The position numbers were made by a program, and so were the translations under genes. From the NCBI GenBank assembly GCA_026182355.1, contig JAPFBL010000553.1, forward strand, positions 62,001 through 126,000: a DNA stretch of 64,000 nt, given 5' to 3'. Shown piece after piece: positions 1-11,000 of the stretch (its first letter is position 1; each line of letters starts with the position of its first letter). Source of the stretch: Hermatobates lingyangjiaoensis (Eukaryota > Arthropoda > Insecta > Hemiptera > Hermatobatidae). The notes beneath the pieces are model-generated. The model was not told the DNA's origin. It saw only the letters and a list, made by a program, of their open reading frames with translations, and ran no database searches.

Positions 1-325
1 CTTTTAGAACTTCAAGTAAGGATTAACATCAAGTAAAGATGATTAATTTCAAAACCTCAAGAGAAGATGATCTCTTTTAGAACTTCAAGTAAGGATTAAC
101 ATCAAGTAAAGATGATTAATTTCAAAACCTCAAGAGAAGATGATCTCTTTTAGAACTTCAAGTAAGGATTAACATCAAGTAAAGATGATTAATTTCAAAA
201 CCTCAAGAGAAGATGATCACTTTTAGAACTTGAAGTAAGGATTAACATCAAGTAAAGATGATTAATTTCAAAACCTCAAGTAAAGATTATGTATTTCAGA
301 ACTTGAGTAAAAGTCATCAAGGAAT
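1..325. repeat. 73-bp tandem repeat (satellite-like)
   Basis: Units beginning CTTTTAGAACTT start at 1, 74, 147 and 220, an exact 73-bp period, and a decayed fifth unit fades out near 325. The copies are almost identical, so the array is young. It is cut by the left edge of the window, so its true length is unknown. Confidence 0.95.
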
Positions 326-1083
326 CTTTAGATAATAAATCTCTTGCTAAGATAAAAATGAAAAAAAAAACAATGAATACGAGGAGATTGTTGCATTATT
401 GTTGCTCACCTGTTATTTGCGACTTGTCACCTAGTTGCTATGTGGAAAGCAGAAAAATACAGTCCTTTTTTAAGCCAACTGTGCCAGAGGTTTTATTGTC
501 CTGATATCTACAACATTAATTATTATTAATAATTATTATAATTCAGAAACTGTTTATTAAGAGTACATCATTTAAATACTGAGGAAAAATCTATTTGGAT
601 GCATTTATATCAACATTTTAATATAAATTCTTAACATACTCTGAAATATCATTAAAAAGATAAGTATTTTGAATAACATAACAGAAGATATAACTATGTG
701 TAAAACTAAAAGAAAATACTCGATGTTAATATTTATTTTATTTGTTACCTTCCACAACAAAATTATTTGGAAAAGCATGCAAAGAGATATCCATACAAAG
801 AATTTGTAATACGTTAATATTATGTCAAATTGATTGTTAACTCAAAATGAGTTGACAAAAAAAAAATTCTATTTGTTACCTAGCTTATAAAGAAGACCTT
901 CAACCATGTAAAAAACTGTTAATATAGGAGCAGTTTTAAAAATATAATATGTATGCTATTATATATGCAAAAATATGCTCCCCAAATACATATTATAAGT
1001 CAGTTTTACTCATTAATACAGTAATACATTATGCTAATATTGCAGTGTGATAACATTCATTACATATACGCACTCTATAACAA
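326..1083. other. AT-rich spacer
   Basis: I see no coding, RNA or repeat structure here beyond short A/T runs. Confidence 0.6.
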
Positions 1084-1150
1084 AATATATATATATATAT
1101 ATATATTAATATATATATATATATAAATATATATTATAATATAGTAATTT
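1084..1150. repeat. (TA)n microsatellite
   Basis: Two runs of alternating TA are separated by short interruptions. Confidence 0.95.
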
Positions 1151-1454
1151 ACTTATATATATATTAATATTACTTTATATATTATTTACTTTAATATTCT
1201 TATTATTTATTCTTATTAGTCATGTTATACGTTGACCTTTCAACTCTTTTATTCTAACCGCTTGTTTCTTGTTCATTATTGACCTTTGACCTTCTCTTTA
1301 TATTAACCTGTACTAATCCTTTTTTATCTATTTATAGCAATGACTGAGCATGAGTTGTCAATTTTAATTTAACATGTACTTGGCCAACTTCTTTTCCAGT
1401 TGAACCCTGTTAGCAGGAGGTTAGTTCGTAGAATCGAATCTCTCAGTCTTAAGA

Positions 1455-1603
1455 TCTTGGGTTTTTGACTCTGACGAAGACCGCTTGTTACGGTTGAAAG
1501 ATCTTAGTCTTGTTTTCCTATTTCTTATTGTGGTTTGATCATTGATTGTTATTCCACGTGTTTATGTGAAATCTTTATATATATATATATATATATATAA
1601 TAC
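1455..1603 (+). mobile_element. PLE terminal fragment, family A
   Basis: This roughly 130-bp unit recurs more than ten times in the window in both orientations (for example 40881, 43650, 45050, 56860 and 63515). It starts with a hammerhead motif, continues with a TTGTGGTTTGATCATTGATT-type segment and GTTTATGTGAAATC, and ends in (TA)n. It has no coding capacity. I assign it to Penelope-like elements because short palindromic-stem-III hammerheads are a known feature of PLE terminal repeats and because a family A end abuts a GIY-YIG ORF at 11138-11172. Confidence 0.65.
1467..1509 (+). ncRNA. Hammerhead ribozyme motif, family A
   Basis: Stem I is GACT (1467-1470) paired with AGTC (1506-1509). 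The core is CTGACGA (1471-1477). Stem II is GACCG closed by CGGUU around CUUGUUA, with one unpaired A next to the core. GAAA is at 1496-1499. Stem III is only the palindrome AGATCT, so cleavage would be expected after CUU and probably in a dimeric fold. The extra A and the G-U closing pair of stem II are atypical and may weaken activity. Confidence 0.65.
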
Positions 1604-1915
1604 ATATTTATGCAGAAAAATCACAATTAAACACGTGATGCAATCAATTAAGTCCAAAACCACAAGAAAAAAGAAAAACAAAAGAAATGAATATGCTCTG
1701 AGTCCTTTCACTTTATGTTATCAGAGATCAAACAAAGCAAGAAAAAATACGGCAACAGAAAACTGAAGTTACTTTTCCTTCCACGATGGTTAACTTTTCT
1801 GTTCCCTTCTTTTTTTCATGCTTTGCTTGCTCTCTGATGGCATAAAGTGAATGATCTTAGAGCATTTATTTCGTTTTTCTCTCTTCTTGTGGTTTGAGAC
1901 TTCATAATACTTTTT
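1604..1915. repeat. Fold-back of a dispersed repeat
   Basis: A segment at about 1651-1750 (ATGCTCTGAGTCCTTTCACT core) returns inverted and diverged at about 1815-1893. Single copies of the same repeat occur at 9875-9935 and 20290-20350. I see no coding capacity and do not know the element class. Confidence 0.6.
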
Positions 1916-3690
1916 ATATATAATACACCAGCTATGTGATGATTGACGAATTACTCTTGTACAATTTGTATCTAATTTAATACCAACCTAATAACAATAG
2001 TAATACACAATAATAATAATACTTGTATAGGTTTTTGTCTGCCCTACTAAAGTAATTACTAAAGAAGTTTTGCTTAAGCGCGTAGTCTTTGCAGCGGTTC
2101 TTTTTTTAACTCCTCAAATTAACTGACGTGTTATTTTAAACTTATTTTTCGGTTTTACTGTACCTTATATCATTTTTAAATTTTTGTTTCATTTTAAATA
2201 ACATTGTTGTTTTGAATTATTTTAAATTTATTGAAGCACTGTGAATGTGATCGTCTTTCTGCTAAAAATGGCTCAGAATTTTTCTAAAAGACAAACCAAA
2301 GCTAATCCAGCAAGTATGCGAGGACGCGAATTGTGAACCGTGAATATGTAATGCTTTACAGAAGAATGTGTGCGACTAAAATAATAAATGCGGTGTTTCT
2401 ATCCTGTCTTCTTAGGGATAACTGCTTTGCTTTCATTTGCATTTCCCATGAAGAATTAAAAATGATCAACTTCCATATTATTCCTCATTGCTGTGACCAT
2501 CCGCTGCTTTTTTTTTTTTTTCCCGCTGTTTCCTCTTGTTCATTACATTTATTATCTCTTATTAATTTATTTACTTTTTTTCATTTTTCTTCGTAACATA
2601 TATAGTATCTGTCTGTTACCACAAAATTGTAGTAAATGAAATACTTATATTAATTATTATTATACCATAATACTGTGGTCTATTCCACAGTTATTAGTAG
2701 TAATGCAACGAAAACGAAAGAGCTGATTCATTGACCCGAAAGTGTCTTGCATGAGCTCTGTTGAAGAATTAGGCCAAAGCAATTCCATGAAGGCTTCAAA
2801 ATGTTGATATTTTTAAGAAAAAAGTAAGGTTTTTTCAGGTTCATCAAATATATCACAATGAGAAGGTTCATCAAATCACCAAAAAACTATAATAAAGTTA
2901 GTATGCATTTTATAATAAAGAACGGAAGAGGATATTTCCCATATTTCAATGCTACTCTTGGGTAAAGTTCATAAACCCAAGAATTATATCTTGCATAATT
3001 TTGTTTAGTGCTACTGTTTTTTTTCTTTGTTTTTAACAAACACCTAGAACACTTAAACGATTTATGTATTTTTTTTTCTATTTTCTATAGCAGATGAAAG
3101 TGTTAACTCGTCATTTGGAGTTTATTAACCATTGATGAAACAAATTACTGGTATTCCTATCAGCACAAGGTGTTATTGAAATTATTATTGTTAATAAAAA
3201 TGTTACTTCGGTTATTATTTTCTTACTTTTTATAAAACCTATCAATTGGAAGTTGACTTAGTTTTTTATAATAAATTATCGGTAAATTATTCTGTAGATA
3301 CAGGCTAACACTTTTCCAGTTTAAGTCTTCCATCTAAAAAGCACTTAATCAGTGTTGCCAACCTATGGAGAATTGTGAAAAAAGTAAAAAATAACTGACA
3401 AAAATAAATATATAAAAAAGGAGAAAAATATATTTAAAAGGTAAATACTAAATATTTATAATAAAAAAAGTAAGAAAGTAATTAATGAACAAATTGTTTT
3501 AAATAAAATTAATATTTTTGTACGTCAGAAGTTGTTTTTCGTTTAAGATATTTGATTATGAAAATTTAATAATATATTTTTTATAATTGTATATTGTAAC
3601 TTTTTCGACCCTATTTCAAAGCTGCTAACTTTATTCATCTGGGTTGATTATTTATTTTTTTATTATGGTATATATTGTGGCATATATATA
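1916..3690. other. AT-rich spacer
   Basis: The stretch has homopolymer T and A runs and scattered short ORFs without recognisable domains. I see no supported feature. Confidence 0.5.
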
Positions 3691-3699
3691 CCATACTTA

Positions 3700-4015
3700 C
3701 TTTACTTCCCCTCTTAGTAACAACTCCTACCCTGTTCCTTGTCAAATATCTTGCACCTTCTGTAACTCCATTTATCGTTTGGATTGTACTCGATGTGATG
3801 ATTTTTAGGTTGGCTTGACTTTTATTGTTGTCTACATTATTATTTCGTATTATATACTTTTTTATAAATAAATATTGGAGGGATTTCTATTTTTCCTCTC
3901 CTCCGCTGGGGTGCAGCATTACGGTGGTTCTGCAAGTTACATTGGAGGCGAGTTGCAGTTTGCTTCTCAATGCGAGTACATAACACTTCTTGCTGAAAGT
4001 CAGTTCGCCATCATA
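3700..4015 (+). pseudogene. PLE 3' remnant: GIY-YIG start plus 3' untranslated region
   Basis: Codons around 3750-3815 read CTFCNSIYRLDCTRCDDF, then a stop, then VGL. This matches the beginning of the GIY-YIG endonuclease at 19.5 kb and at 40.8 kb (reverse strand). The catalytic half is missing. From about 3868 to 4000 the DNA matches the 3' untranslated segment at 40260-40360 in the same order relative to the endonuclease, including the GAGGAGAGGAAAAATAGAAA block on the opposite strand. This is therefore an internally deleted PLE 3' end in plus orientation. It is not functional. Confidence 0.7.
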
Positions 4016-4745
4016 AAGATAAAAAGTATCATATGTCTAGTTTGAAATGATTGTTATATGAGTCCGGTAGTTCTAGTAAAGTGACTATAGATGATGCACC
4101 ATTTGGTATGCAACCTTCCCCTACCAGAAGCGCTGAAGGGGGATATCTTTTTTTTTTTCATTTTTTTTTTCAATCCCGCGATCTTCACGCCCCTCAAAAG
4201 GCCAACCGATTACAGACAGAGGCCAGCAGCGCTAAGACCTTGAGAGAGAGAGGTTTTGGGAAAAAAAAAATCAGGTCGAGTTAGCGCCGCTTGTCGAGTA
4301 TGCCTGCCTGTCACCAAGCGAAGAAGGGAAGGTAACTTGTTTCTTTTTTTTTCTCCTCTTTCTTCTTCTTCTTCTTTCCAACCTTGAAGAGAAGACGAGT
4401 TGACAGGGGGACGGCGGGGGGGGGGGGATTCTGACAGGTTGAAAATAAAACTGTCTGGCGGAGCAAAAGGAGCGGCTCTATTTGGACAAGCCTGCTTTGT
4501 GCCTATCGGACAAATGCCCCGTAAAACGACTCCGCCGCTACCCTGATTTCTTCATAATCCCAATTCCTTTCACTTTTCATCCCCCACTCATCTCCTACTT
4601 TATTTATTATAAACACCTCTTATAAAATGTTACAAACAGATTACAAATAACTATAAATTACCTCATATTTTGTTCCTTACCTCTTAATTCAGCTCAGTAT
4701 TTGATAAGTTATTTTGAAGGCAAGGCCTTCGGAATTAACTTTTCC
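4016..4745. other. Less AT-rich unique DNA with poly-G run
   Basis: Base composition is more balanced than the surroundings, with pyrimidine-rich patches and a G run near 4413-4427. A 77-codon open frame here has no recognisable domain and contains homopolymer-encoded F runs, so I do not call a gene. Confidence 0.4.
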
Positions 4746-4750
4746 TTCTT

Positions 4751-4792
4751 ATGACAACGTTTCGATGTATTCATACATCATCATCAGGGCTA
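4751..4792 (-). ncRNA. Hammerhead motif, family D
   Basis: Read on the minus strand: CTGATGA, then a stem II of GAUGUAU/AUACAUC with a 2-nt loop, then GAAA and the minimal palindromic stem III ACGU. The core is canonical and stem II is perfect over 7 bp. Stem I is weak: GCC against GUC gives two pairs around a mismatch, so activity is uncertain. Confidence 0.65.
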
Positions 4793-5328
4793 CAAAATAA
4801 TTTAAAGCTATAATATTTTAACATCTCTATACCAATTCAATAATGACTACTATGCTAACAATAAAAACTTAAACAATACTTGTTTACAAAAAGAATATAT
4901 GCCTTTTCCTTTGCTATTCTATAATACATAAATCAACTCTTTGGGAATGAATACCGATTCTTATTCCTATCCTCGTTGCTATTTTTTGTAACTACATGTT
5001 TTTTTTTATCAACAAATAACACTAGTCCAACAAATTTTACAACCATTTTTACGGGGCGGAGTGAATGGCAAATATATATTTTTATTTCCTAACTCTCTAC
5101 CTAACTAACCAGTAGGATGTTATCTGCTCCAAAAAAACCGCAAAAAAAGTTAATAAAACTTGCAACGTTTTTTTATAATAAATAAAATCATTTTTTTTTA
5201 TTTCTTGAAACTTGTTAACCATTCTCTATTTTCTATTCGTTTTTCGTGTTTAAAGTCATAGCTCTGAGATTATTAGGAAGTTATACAGATTTTATTTTGG
5301 ATTTTAAATTTGGACTTATTTTTTTAAA
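4793..5328. other. AT-rich spacer
   Basis: I see no supported feature. Confidence 0.5.
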
Positions 5329-5334
5329 ATGTTA

Positions 5335-5405
5335 AAAATTATATATATTTTGAGTCAACTCTCCAATAATGACACTCAGACAACTTTAAGGGCTTTAATT
5401 AGATT
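5335..5405 (+). pseudogene. PLE GIY-YIG C-terminal remnant
   Basis: The frame reads ILSQLSNNDTQTTLRALI. This aligns with ILRKLSNDDTQTTLRASE in the endonuclease copies at 19.1-19.8 kb, just before the catalytic glutamate, which is lost here. The fragment is about 1.5 kb downstream of the N-terminal remnant at 3.7 kb in the same orientation. The two could be halves of one element split by a later insertion or deletion, but I cannot prove it. Confidence 0.5.
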
Positions 5406-5814
5406 TATATTATGCTACAGATTGCCGAAGACATGTGATGACTCAACGGAGCGACTTACTTCTTTATCTCTCTTGAAAAAGATACAATCAAAATGTAGCA
5501 GGAAATGTTTATCTCGCCTATTATGTATGTTCTTTCTGTGAATCCAATTTATATTTATTTCACTTAAATCTGTTACTAGCATCCCAGTAGCTTTGTTCGC
5601 CAGTCAAGTTTGCCTTGTCTACAGAGACATATTTGTTTAAACTATACTATACTATAAAATAATATTTTATTAAAAATTAAGATAGAAATATAGTATAATA
5701 CGAGTATTATTGGTAGGAAACCACTAAAGGCCTTATTACAAAAGATATTTTTCTAGTGTAAAACAAAGACCATCAATGAAACACTTCAAAATAAATTATA
5801 AAATATCCTAATAC

Positions 5815-6066
5815 ATGACAGGGTCAATTAAAGAATACCTGAACAGGTTGAAAATAGCTCCTAGTCCATCATGTGCATGTAACGCGGAGACACCCCAATC
5901 TCCTAGACACTTGGTGTATGAGTGCTGTTTGAGGGAACCACAAAGACTGGCTCTCATACGTAAGGTCTTGGTTTGTGGAGAGGAGTGGCCCGCTAGACCT
6001 TCCTCATTGATTAAAGAACAATATTACAAAGAATTTGTGAAATTTTTGTTAGGTGTAAACATATAA
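5815..6066 (+). pseudogene. Non-LTR retrotransposon, C-terminal (post-RNase H) remnant
   Basis: The 83-codon frame contains IKEYLNRLKIAPSPSCACNA, then ETPQSPRHLVYECCL. This is the familiar end of jockey/I/R1-type ORF2 proteins: a GxxKxYLxRF stretch followed by a Cys-x-Cys...His...Cys zinc-knuckle-like motif after the RNase H domain. Nothing upstream extends the domain, so it is a 5'-truncated relic. The ATG is arbitrary. A similar relic of a different copy is at 37.0 kb. Confidence 0.75.
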
Positions 6067-7090
6067 GAAAGAAAAAAATATTATTATATCATAGAATTAA
6101 CACTCATTGTAAAATAAGTTAAAATAAGTATTACTGTATTGTAAATGAGAGAAATATTGGATTCAATTTGTTGTTGACGCATGTAATACACATTGGAACA
6201 TGCCGAAAAAAAAGTATAATAGTATATAGTAATATTTTTATACTCTTACTATATACCTATTCATAGTATAATAATAAACTACTATTATTCTTTTAAAATA
6301 ATATTTTATAGTTTTTAAGTATTTTTTTTACTGCTTAAAATAATTTGTTTGCCATTTATCAATATATCTGTGCAAACCAATAGGCTGTATTTATATGCAT
6401 TCTTGTTTCAGTAAAATTTACGATTCTTTAAGTCTCAGAATTGTTTGGAAAAATTATATCCTTTTTTTAACATATTTTTATCTACATATTTATTTTTTTT
6501 ACATATTTTAACTATTTTAAGTACCTTTTAAACTATTTAAAATAATTTTTTTTACCATTCATCAATACACCAGTACATGCCAATAGTTCAGTTAAAATGG
6601 TATACAGTATATAAATCAAATACGACATCCGCACAGTCGTATTTTCTCCAGAATTTAGCAATTCTTTAGCCAACTTAATTGCTTGGGGGGGGGGGGGGGG
6701 AATAACATCCTTTCAACATATTTTTTGCAGTATTTCCGGTGTTATGCCTGTGATGACAAATCGTGATTTTTCAGGACATTGTTTCAGGACACTTTTCAGG
6801 CCAATAGTTTTCATTTTGCTTTCCTTCACAGTAATACCCCTATTTAGTGAGATTTTATTCTAACTTTTTACATTATCTGTTTTTCTGTTATAGTTATAAT
6901 AAAAATAATTACGTAATTAGTGCAACAAAATGTTTAGAAATAAAGATATATATATATATATCTTTATATGTGCTGTTTGTCACAACACAGAGGCTGAGTT
7001 AGTAATTTCAAAATGTTTGAAGTAGCTTATACATTTGTCTTGTTTGATGGGAAATATTGTTAAATGGTGTTTATTTGAATATATATATGT
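6067..7090. other. AT-rich spacer with poly-G run
   Basis: The stretch contains a G run at about 6685-6700 and a short (TA)n tract at about 6945-6962. I see no gene. Confidence 0.5.
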
Positions 7091-7374
7091 ATTTGTAAAA
7101 TTTGGGGGCATTCCTTCATTCAAGCATATTTCATTGAATAACTGACCGTATTTCACTGATATCATTTTCTTCACCAGTTTTTTCGAAGTTTCTGAATACC
7201 TTCTTCTTTCCTTCATCTAAACGTTGGAGAATGTTACTTAAGTCGAAACATATCGGTTCCCATTTAATTAACATTCTCCAACGTTTGGATGAAGGAAAGA
7301 AGAAGGTATTCAGAAACCTTGAAAAACTGGTGAAGAAAATGACATCAGCGAAATACGGTCAGTTATTCAATCAT
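7091..7374. mobile_element. Fold-back of PLE N-terminal coding fragment
   Basis: Left arm 7131-7235 and right arm 7270-7374 are inverted copies around a 34-bp spacer. The right arm reads FRNLEKLVKKMTSAKYGQLF. The left arm reads the same on the minus strand and continues into FNEICLNEGMPPNFTNTY, which I interpret as the N-terminal PLE motif (F-N-x-x-C-x-x-E) seen also at 39.0 and 39.2 kb. Both frames are short and end in AT-rich DNA. Confidence 0.55.
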
Positions 7375-7390
7375 ATATATGATATGAGAA

Positions 7391-7567
7391 AAACAGATAA
7401 AAACACAGACAAAAAAGACTCACAACGATATTTCGACATTCGTCGTCATTGGGAAGAAGTAGTCCCTTTGGGTTAGCTTCAGCTACTCAAAGGGACTACT
7501 TCTGCCCGATGACGACGAATGTCGAAATATCGTTGTGACTCTTTTTTGTTTGTGTTTTTATCTGTTT
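7391..7567. mobile_element. Fold-back with inverted hammerhead-like motifs, family I-like
   Basis: The arms mirror each other around 7479. Each arm contains GATGACGACGA, then ATGTCGAAATATCG, the hammerhead pattern with a GAC/GUC stem II, GAAA and stem III AUAU. In both arms the first core base pair of letters is CC rather than CT (CCGATGA), so the core is mutated. Confidence 0.6.
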
Positions 7568-7617
7568 CTCTCTTTCCTGTGTGAACTAGTTAGTAGTCAT
7601 GTTGGACTGTTTCAAGT

Positions 7618-7673
7618 TATATATATATATATATTATATATATATATATAATATATATACTCGTATATATATA
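7618..7673. repeat. (TA)n microsatellite
   Basis: Interrupted TA runs lie between two fold-back structures. Confidence 0.95.
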
Positions 7674-7676
7674 TAA

Positions 7677-7859
7677 AACAAACACTTTTTCTTCTTCTCG
7701 GAATTTGGTCAGGGTAAATATATGGAATGACCTTTATGCCAACGTTTCGTCTTTATTTTAAGATATCCTCAGTGCAATAATAAAGACGAAACGTTGGCAT
7801 AAAGGTCATTCCATATATTTACCCTGACCAAATTCCGAGAAGAAGAAAAAGTGTTTGTT
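7677..7859. mobile_element. Fold-back of PLE end, family D variant
   Basis: Left arm 7677-7757 and right arm 7779-7859 are nearly perfect inverted copies. The minus strand carries CTGAGGA, a loose stem II, GAAA and stem III ACGU followed by TGGC. The right arm keeps only the GAAACGTTGGC half. The longer arm therefore holds the only full motif, and the shorter arm is truncated just inside it. A related pair lies at 55655-55870. Confidence 0.65.
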
Positions 7860-7889
7860 AGTAATTTGTGGTCAAGAAAACAGTACCGT

Positions 7890-8062
7890 ATATATATATA
7901 TAGTTCAATATAAACAAAGAAACATAGAGAAATCAAAAGAACACACTTACAGTCTCTAATTTTCGGTTTGAACCGTCTTCAGGAGAGATAAGAGAGGGAA
8001 ACCAAGCGCACCGGATCAGAGACGGTTGGAGACCCAACCGTTCCAACGAAAAAAAGTATATA
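7890..8062 (-). mobile_element. PLE terminal fragment, family H
   Basis: The segment matches the ends at 10430-10680 and 45300-45480 over about 150 bp and is bounded by short (TA)n tracts. It contains the hammerhead listed next and no coding sequence. Confidence 0.55.
7954..7985 (-). ncRNA. Hammerhead motif, family H
   Basis: On the minus strand stem I is CTC with GAG. The core is CTGAAGA. Stem II is GGUU/ACC around a small loop. GAAA is followed by stem III AAUU, with cleavage expected after A. All core boxes are intact. Confidence 0.6.
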
Positions 8063-8988
8063 TATATATATCATAGTCTACTGTGCTCTATGTGATGTAT
8101 CTTTGAAGTTTCCATTCATTCGTCCTACCACCTCCATAAAGATGCTATTTCTGTCACACCGAAAGTAGGGTCATCTGCGTTTTCTGATAGATTTGATAGT
8201 TATCAGAATTTTAAGAAAAAAAAAAAAGTTATTATAAGATGTGATTTACACTTGAATCAAAGACAATTTGTCTGACATGCACCAGTATGAGAAGCTATTT
8301 CGAAGAAGTAGAGATTTGTTTTTGAAGTTGATATGAATCACAGCTGGTTATTAAATAAACAGCTAAATTAGGTACCCTTTGGCCAGTTAGTCAGCGTTTG
8401 AAACATGTTCACTTTGATTAGTGGTAAAAACAGTTTGGCGTGGAGTCAAGGATTGTTCGGATGAAGACATGAGATGATGGGCAAAGGCAGCTGACCCCCC
8501 CCCTCCCTCACCCCCCCCCCCCCCAACACAACCACCAAAGGCACAAGAAGCGACAGACGTCAGAACTAGAAAAAGGCCAGGAGATGAATTAATAACTGAC
8601 TGTCAGATGGTATCTGAGTGACGTCCAGGCCGAAGGGGATTAGAAGATACAGTCGTCCTTGTCTTGCGCCGGAGTCGTCTGTCCGCCCCTAATAACCTCT
8701 CATGTATTCTAATTTAATTACAACCTTTCAAAAACCTCAGTGTCGGTTCACTTCACAGGCGATACAAACTGGTTCTTCTTCCACCTAAATAAACAAACCC
8801 CTCTCTCTCTCTCTCTCCCTCTCTTTATCTCTCCTCTCGTCCAGATGTCAGGAGGCCTTTTACTCTTCAAAGTAACCTCTCTTGGCTACCGTTCTTCAAG
8901 CCTTTGCTGTACATTCAATCTTTTTATATTCACCTCTTAAGTCTTCCCTTCACACAGCCACTGCTCACTTCAGCCTTCCCAGTTACTA
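8063..8988. other. Mixed-composition DNA with poly-C and CT tracts
   Basis: C-rich runs lie at about 8497-8524 and a (CT)n tract at about 8803-8832. The part at 8560-8720 has more balanced composition. I see no convincing reading frame. Confidence 0.4.
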
Positions 8989-8989
8989 T

Positions 8990-9086
8990 TTCCACCTCTA
9001 AACACCTCTAACTACGTCTAACCACCTCTAACTACGTCTAACAACCTCTAACCACCTCTAACTACGTCTAACAACCTCTAACCACC
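8990..9086. repeat. 10-bp minisatellite
   Basis: CCACCTCTAA and CTACGTCTAA units alternate about nine times. Confidence 0.9.
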
Positions 9087-9179
9087 GCATAAAATAACAA
9101 CAAATTTATACTACATATATACTTGAATGCCTCATTGACATAAAAATGAAACATTCAACTTTCAGTATTTATAAATTGC

Positions 9180-9285
9180 TAGCTGGTCAATCCGGTGTTA
9201 ACCGGGCGGTAGATTACACCCTGGTGTTTTAGTTATGGGTGGTAGATACCAAAAATGATCTTGAACAAAATCAAAATACAGTAGT
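9180..9285 (+). repeat. Dispersed repeat (partial copy)
   Basis: The block from AGCTGGTCAA through GGGCGGTAGATTA and TTATGGGTGGT matches the minus strand of 28560-28680. It is noncoding. The class is unknown, possibly a SINE or a non-LTR tail. Confidence 0.5.
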
Positions 9286-9359
9286 TGCTTCCTTCGAAAA
9301 AAATTAAATCAGATCCATATTGTAGGGTAAAAAAGTTGTACCATAGACACTCACCCTTA

Positions 9360-9408
9360 GTTAATGCCTGAAGAAGAACACTATGTTTTCAAAACGCGTT
9401 GTTTATAA
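9360..9408 (+). ncRNA. Decayed hammerhead motif, family B
   Basis: CTGAAGA and AACACTATGTTTTC are followed by AAAACGCG. The first G of the GAAA box is changed, so this copy should be inactive. Confidence 0.5.
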
Positions 9409-9461
9409 TATTATATTTGTAGGGTAAAAATCTAATGAAATGGTCTCCACATATAAAACTT

Positions 9462-9515
9462 TTAATGATATAAACAACGCGTTTCGAACACGTAGTGTTC
9501 TTCCTCAGGCATTAA
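9462..9515 (-). ncRNA. Hammerhead motif, family B (left arm)
   Basis: This is a mirror copy of the motif at 9680-9733, with the same core, stem II and stem III ACGCGU. Confidence 0.7.
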
Positions 9516-9679
9516 CTAAAAAATACAATGACACCAGAGAGTTATCTATAGTACAAAGTAAATAAGTACAAAAATTAATATATTATTTTATATTAATATA
9601 CAAAAATTATTTTATATTAATTTTTGTACTTATTTACTTTGTACTATAGATAACTCTCTGGTGTCATTGTAATTTTTAG

Positions 9680-9733
9680 TTAATGCCTGAGGAAGAACAC
9701 TACGTGTTCGAAACGCGTTGTTTATATCATTAA
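9680..9733 (+). ncRNA. Hammerhead motif, family B (right arm)
   Basis: The core CTGAGGA is at 9687-9693. Stem II GAACAC/GUGUUC has a 3-nt loop. GAAA is at 9710-9713. Stem III is the palindrome ACGCGU, with cleavage expected after U at 9719. Distal stem I pairs UUAAUG (9680-9685) with CAUUAA (9728-9733) across an asymmetric internal loop, as in natural type I hammerheads. Confidence 0.75.
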
Positions 9734-9778
9734 AAGTTTTATATGTGGAGACCATTTCATTAGATTTTTACCCTACAA

Positions 9779-10240
9779 TGAGTAAATACCACATAATAAC
9801 TGATTGCACTACATTAGAATATTATATTTCTATGTGAAGACTATTTCATTAGCTTTTTACAATGAAAAAAAGAAAACAATAGAAATAAATGCACTGAGGC
9901 CTTTGAAATTATGTCATCAGATAGCAAACAAAGTAAAACCTAATTGATCTGAATTAATTCTGAATTGCTGATGATTTCCTGCATGTCAGACATCAACAGG
10001 CAATTATAAATGTTACAATCATCATACAATAACATAAAATATTACATGCAAATTGTTAATACCTTGCAGATTAGTGAATATGATATTATTATAAAAGTCT
10101 GTCTCACCTCGTAAATCAGTGTTATAGCCTCTCAAACGGTTTTACTCGTTAGGTATCTTCAAATTGGGCTGATAATTGTCAGAAAAGCCTGGAAATAAAT
10201 ATTACATTAATGTAGATCAAAATCTAGGAATGGTATTTCT
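9779..10240. other. AT-rich spacer
   Basis: It contains one copy (about 9875-9935) of the dispersed repeat seen at 1651 and 20290. I see nothing else. Confidence 0.5.
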
Positions 10241-10242
10241 TT

Positions 10243-10330
10243 ACTACAGGTACTTAATAAAGGTATTGGCACTTAATAAAGGTATTGGCACTTAATAAAG
10301 GTATTGGTAAATGGTATTGGCACTTAAGAA
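10243..10330. repeat. 22-bp tandem repeat
   Basis: TACTTAATAAAGGTATTGG-type units are repeated about four times, with decay at the right end. Confidence 0.85.
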
Positions 10331-10429
10331 AAGATAGTCAAAGTATATACTTTAGGCATTCAGGTTAGTTTGTATCAATTGACCTTTTTTTATAATAGAA
10401 TGATAAATCTTCATTAACACTAAAATTCA

Positions 10430-10685
10430 ATGTAGACAAAGAAACATAAAGAGATTATAAACACACACTTAAAGTCTCTAATTTTCGGTTTGAACAGAAT
10501 TATTCAAGAGAGATAAGAGGAGGAAACCAAGCGCACTGGTTGTGTATTCAACTGTCTTTGAACAAGTGTGCTTACGTCCCTCTCTTATTTCTCTTGAAGA
10601 CGGTTCAAACCAAAAATTCGAGAATGTGAGTGTGTGTTTTTAATTTCCCTATGTTTTTTTGTTTACATTGAACTTGATTTATCCA
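10430..10685. mobile_element. Decayed fold-back of family H end
   Basis: A minus-oriented copy at about 10430-10520 and a plus-oriented copy at about 10560-10680 match 7890-8062. Both hammerhead cores are mutated (CTTGAAGA on the plus side), so neither should cleave. Confidence 0.55.
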
Positions 10686-10739
10686 TTTCCTATAGTATTT
10701 TCATCGGAAATTATTAACAAAAACATAATCAACTGGAAA

Positions 10740-11000
10740 GAAATTTCGTAAAAGTTAGGAAATTTTGTGAGATAAAGGGTAGTGAAGGTCTGTAGCGGAT
10801 AGGAAACACTTCACAGTGGAGCGGCAATTAGGTTTCAATGGAATGGCCAAGGGGTGACGGCGTGTCAGGTGTCGTTACACGCTTATCGGTCACGCTGTGG
10901 GGCTAGCCGCAGGGAACGTGACTCCGCCTGGCCACTGGCCAATGGTCAGGGATTCACTCAGCTGTCTAGTCAGGAAACAAAAAGTTCTTTTTAGAGTACA
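10740..11000. other. GC-richer unique island
   Basis: About 260 bp of balanced-composition DNA contains no repeat seen elsewhere in the window and no reading frame that I recognise. It is a candidate for constrained noncoding sequence. Confidence 0.35.

Larger units (their letters stand above)
9417..9778. mobile_element. Fold-back of PLE end, family B (about 180-bp arms)
   Basis: Two near-identical inverted copies meet at about 9597 with almost no spacer. Each carries an intact family B hammerhead, and both outer ends terminate at TTGTAGGG/CCCTACAA. Other copies of this end lie at 21090, 26680, 31140 and 60080. Confidence 0.85.

Noticed and set aside
1..325. CRISPR array
   Set aside because: The units are directly adjacent with no unique spacers, and the DNA is eukaryotic.
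4051..4284. 77-codon plus-strand frame
   Set aside because: Contains homopolymer-encoded Phe runs. No domain or splice context supports it.
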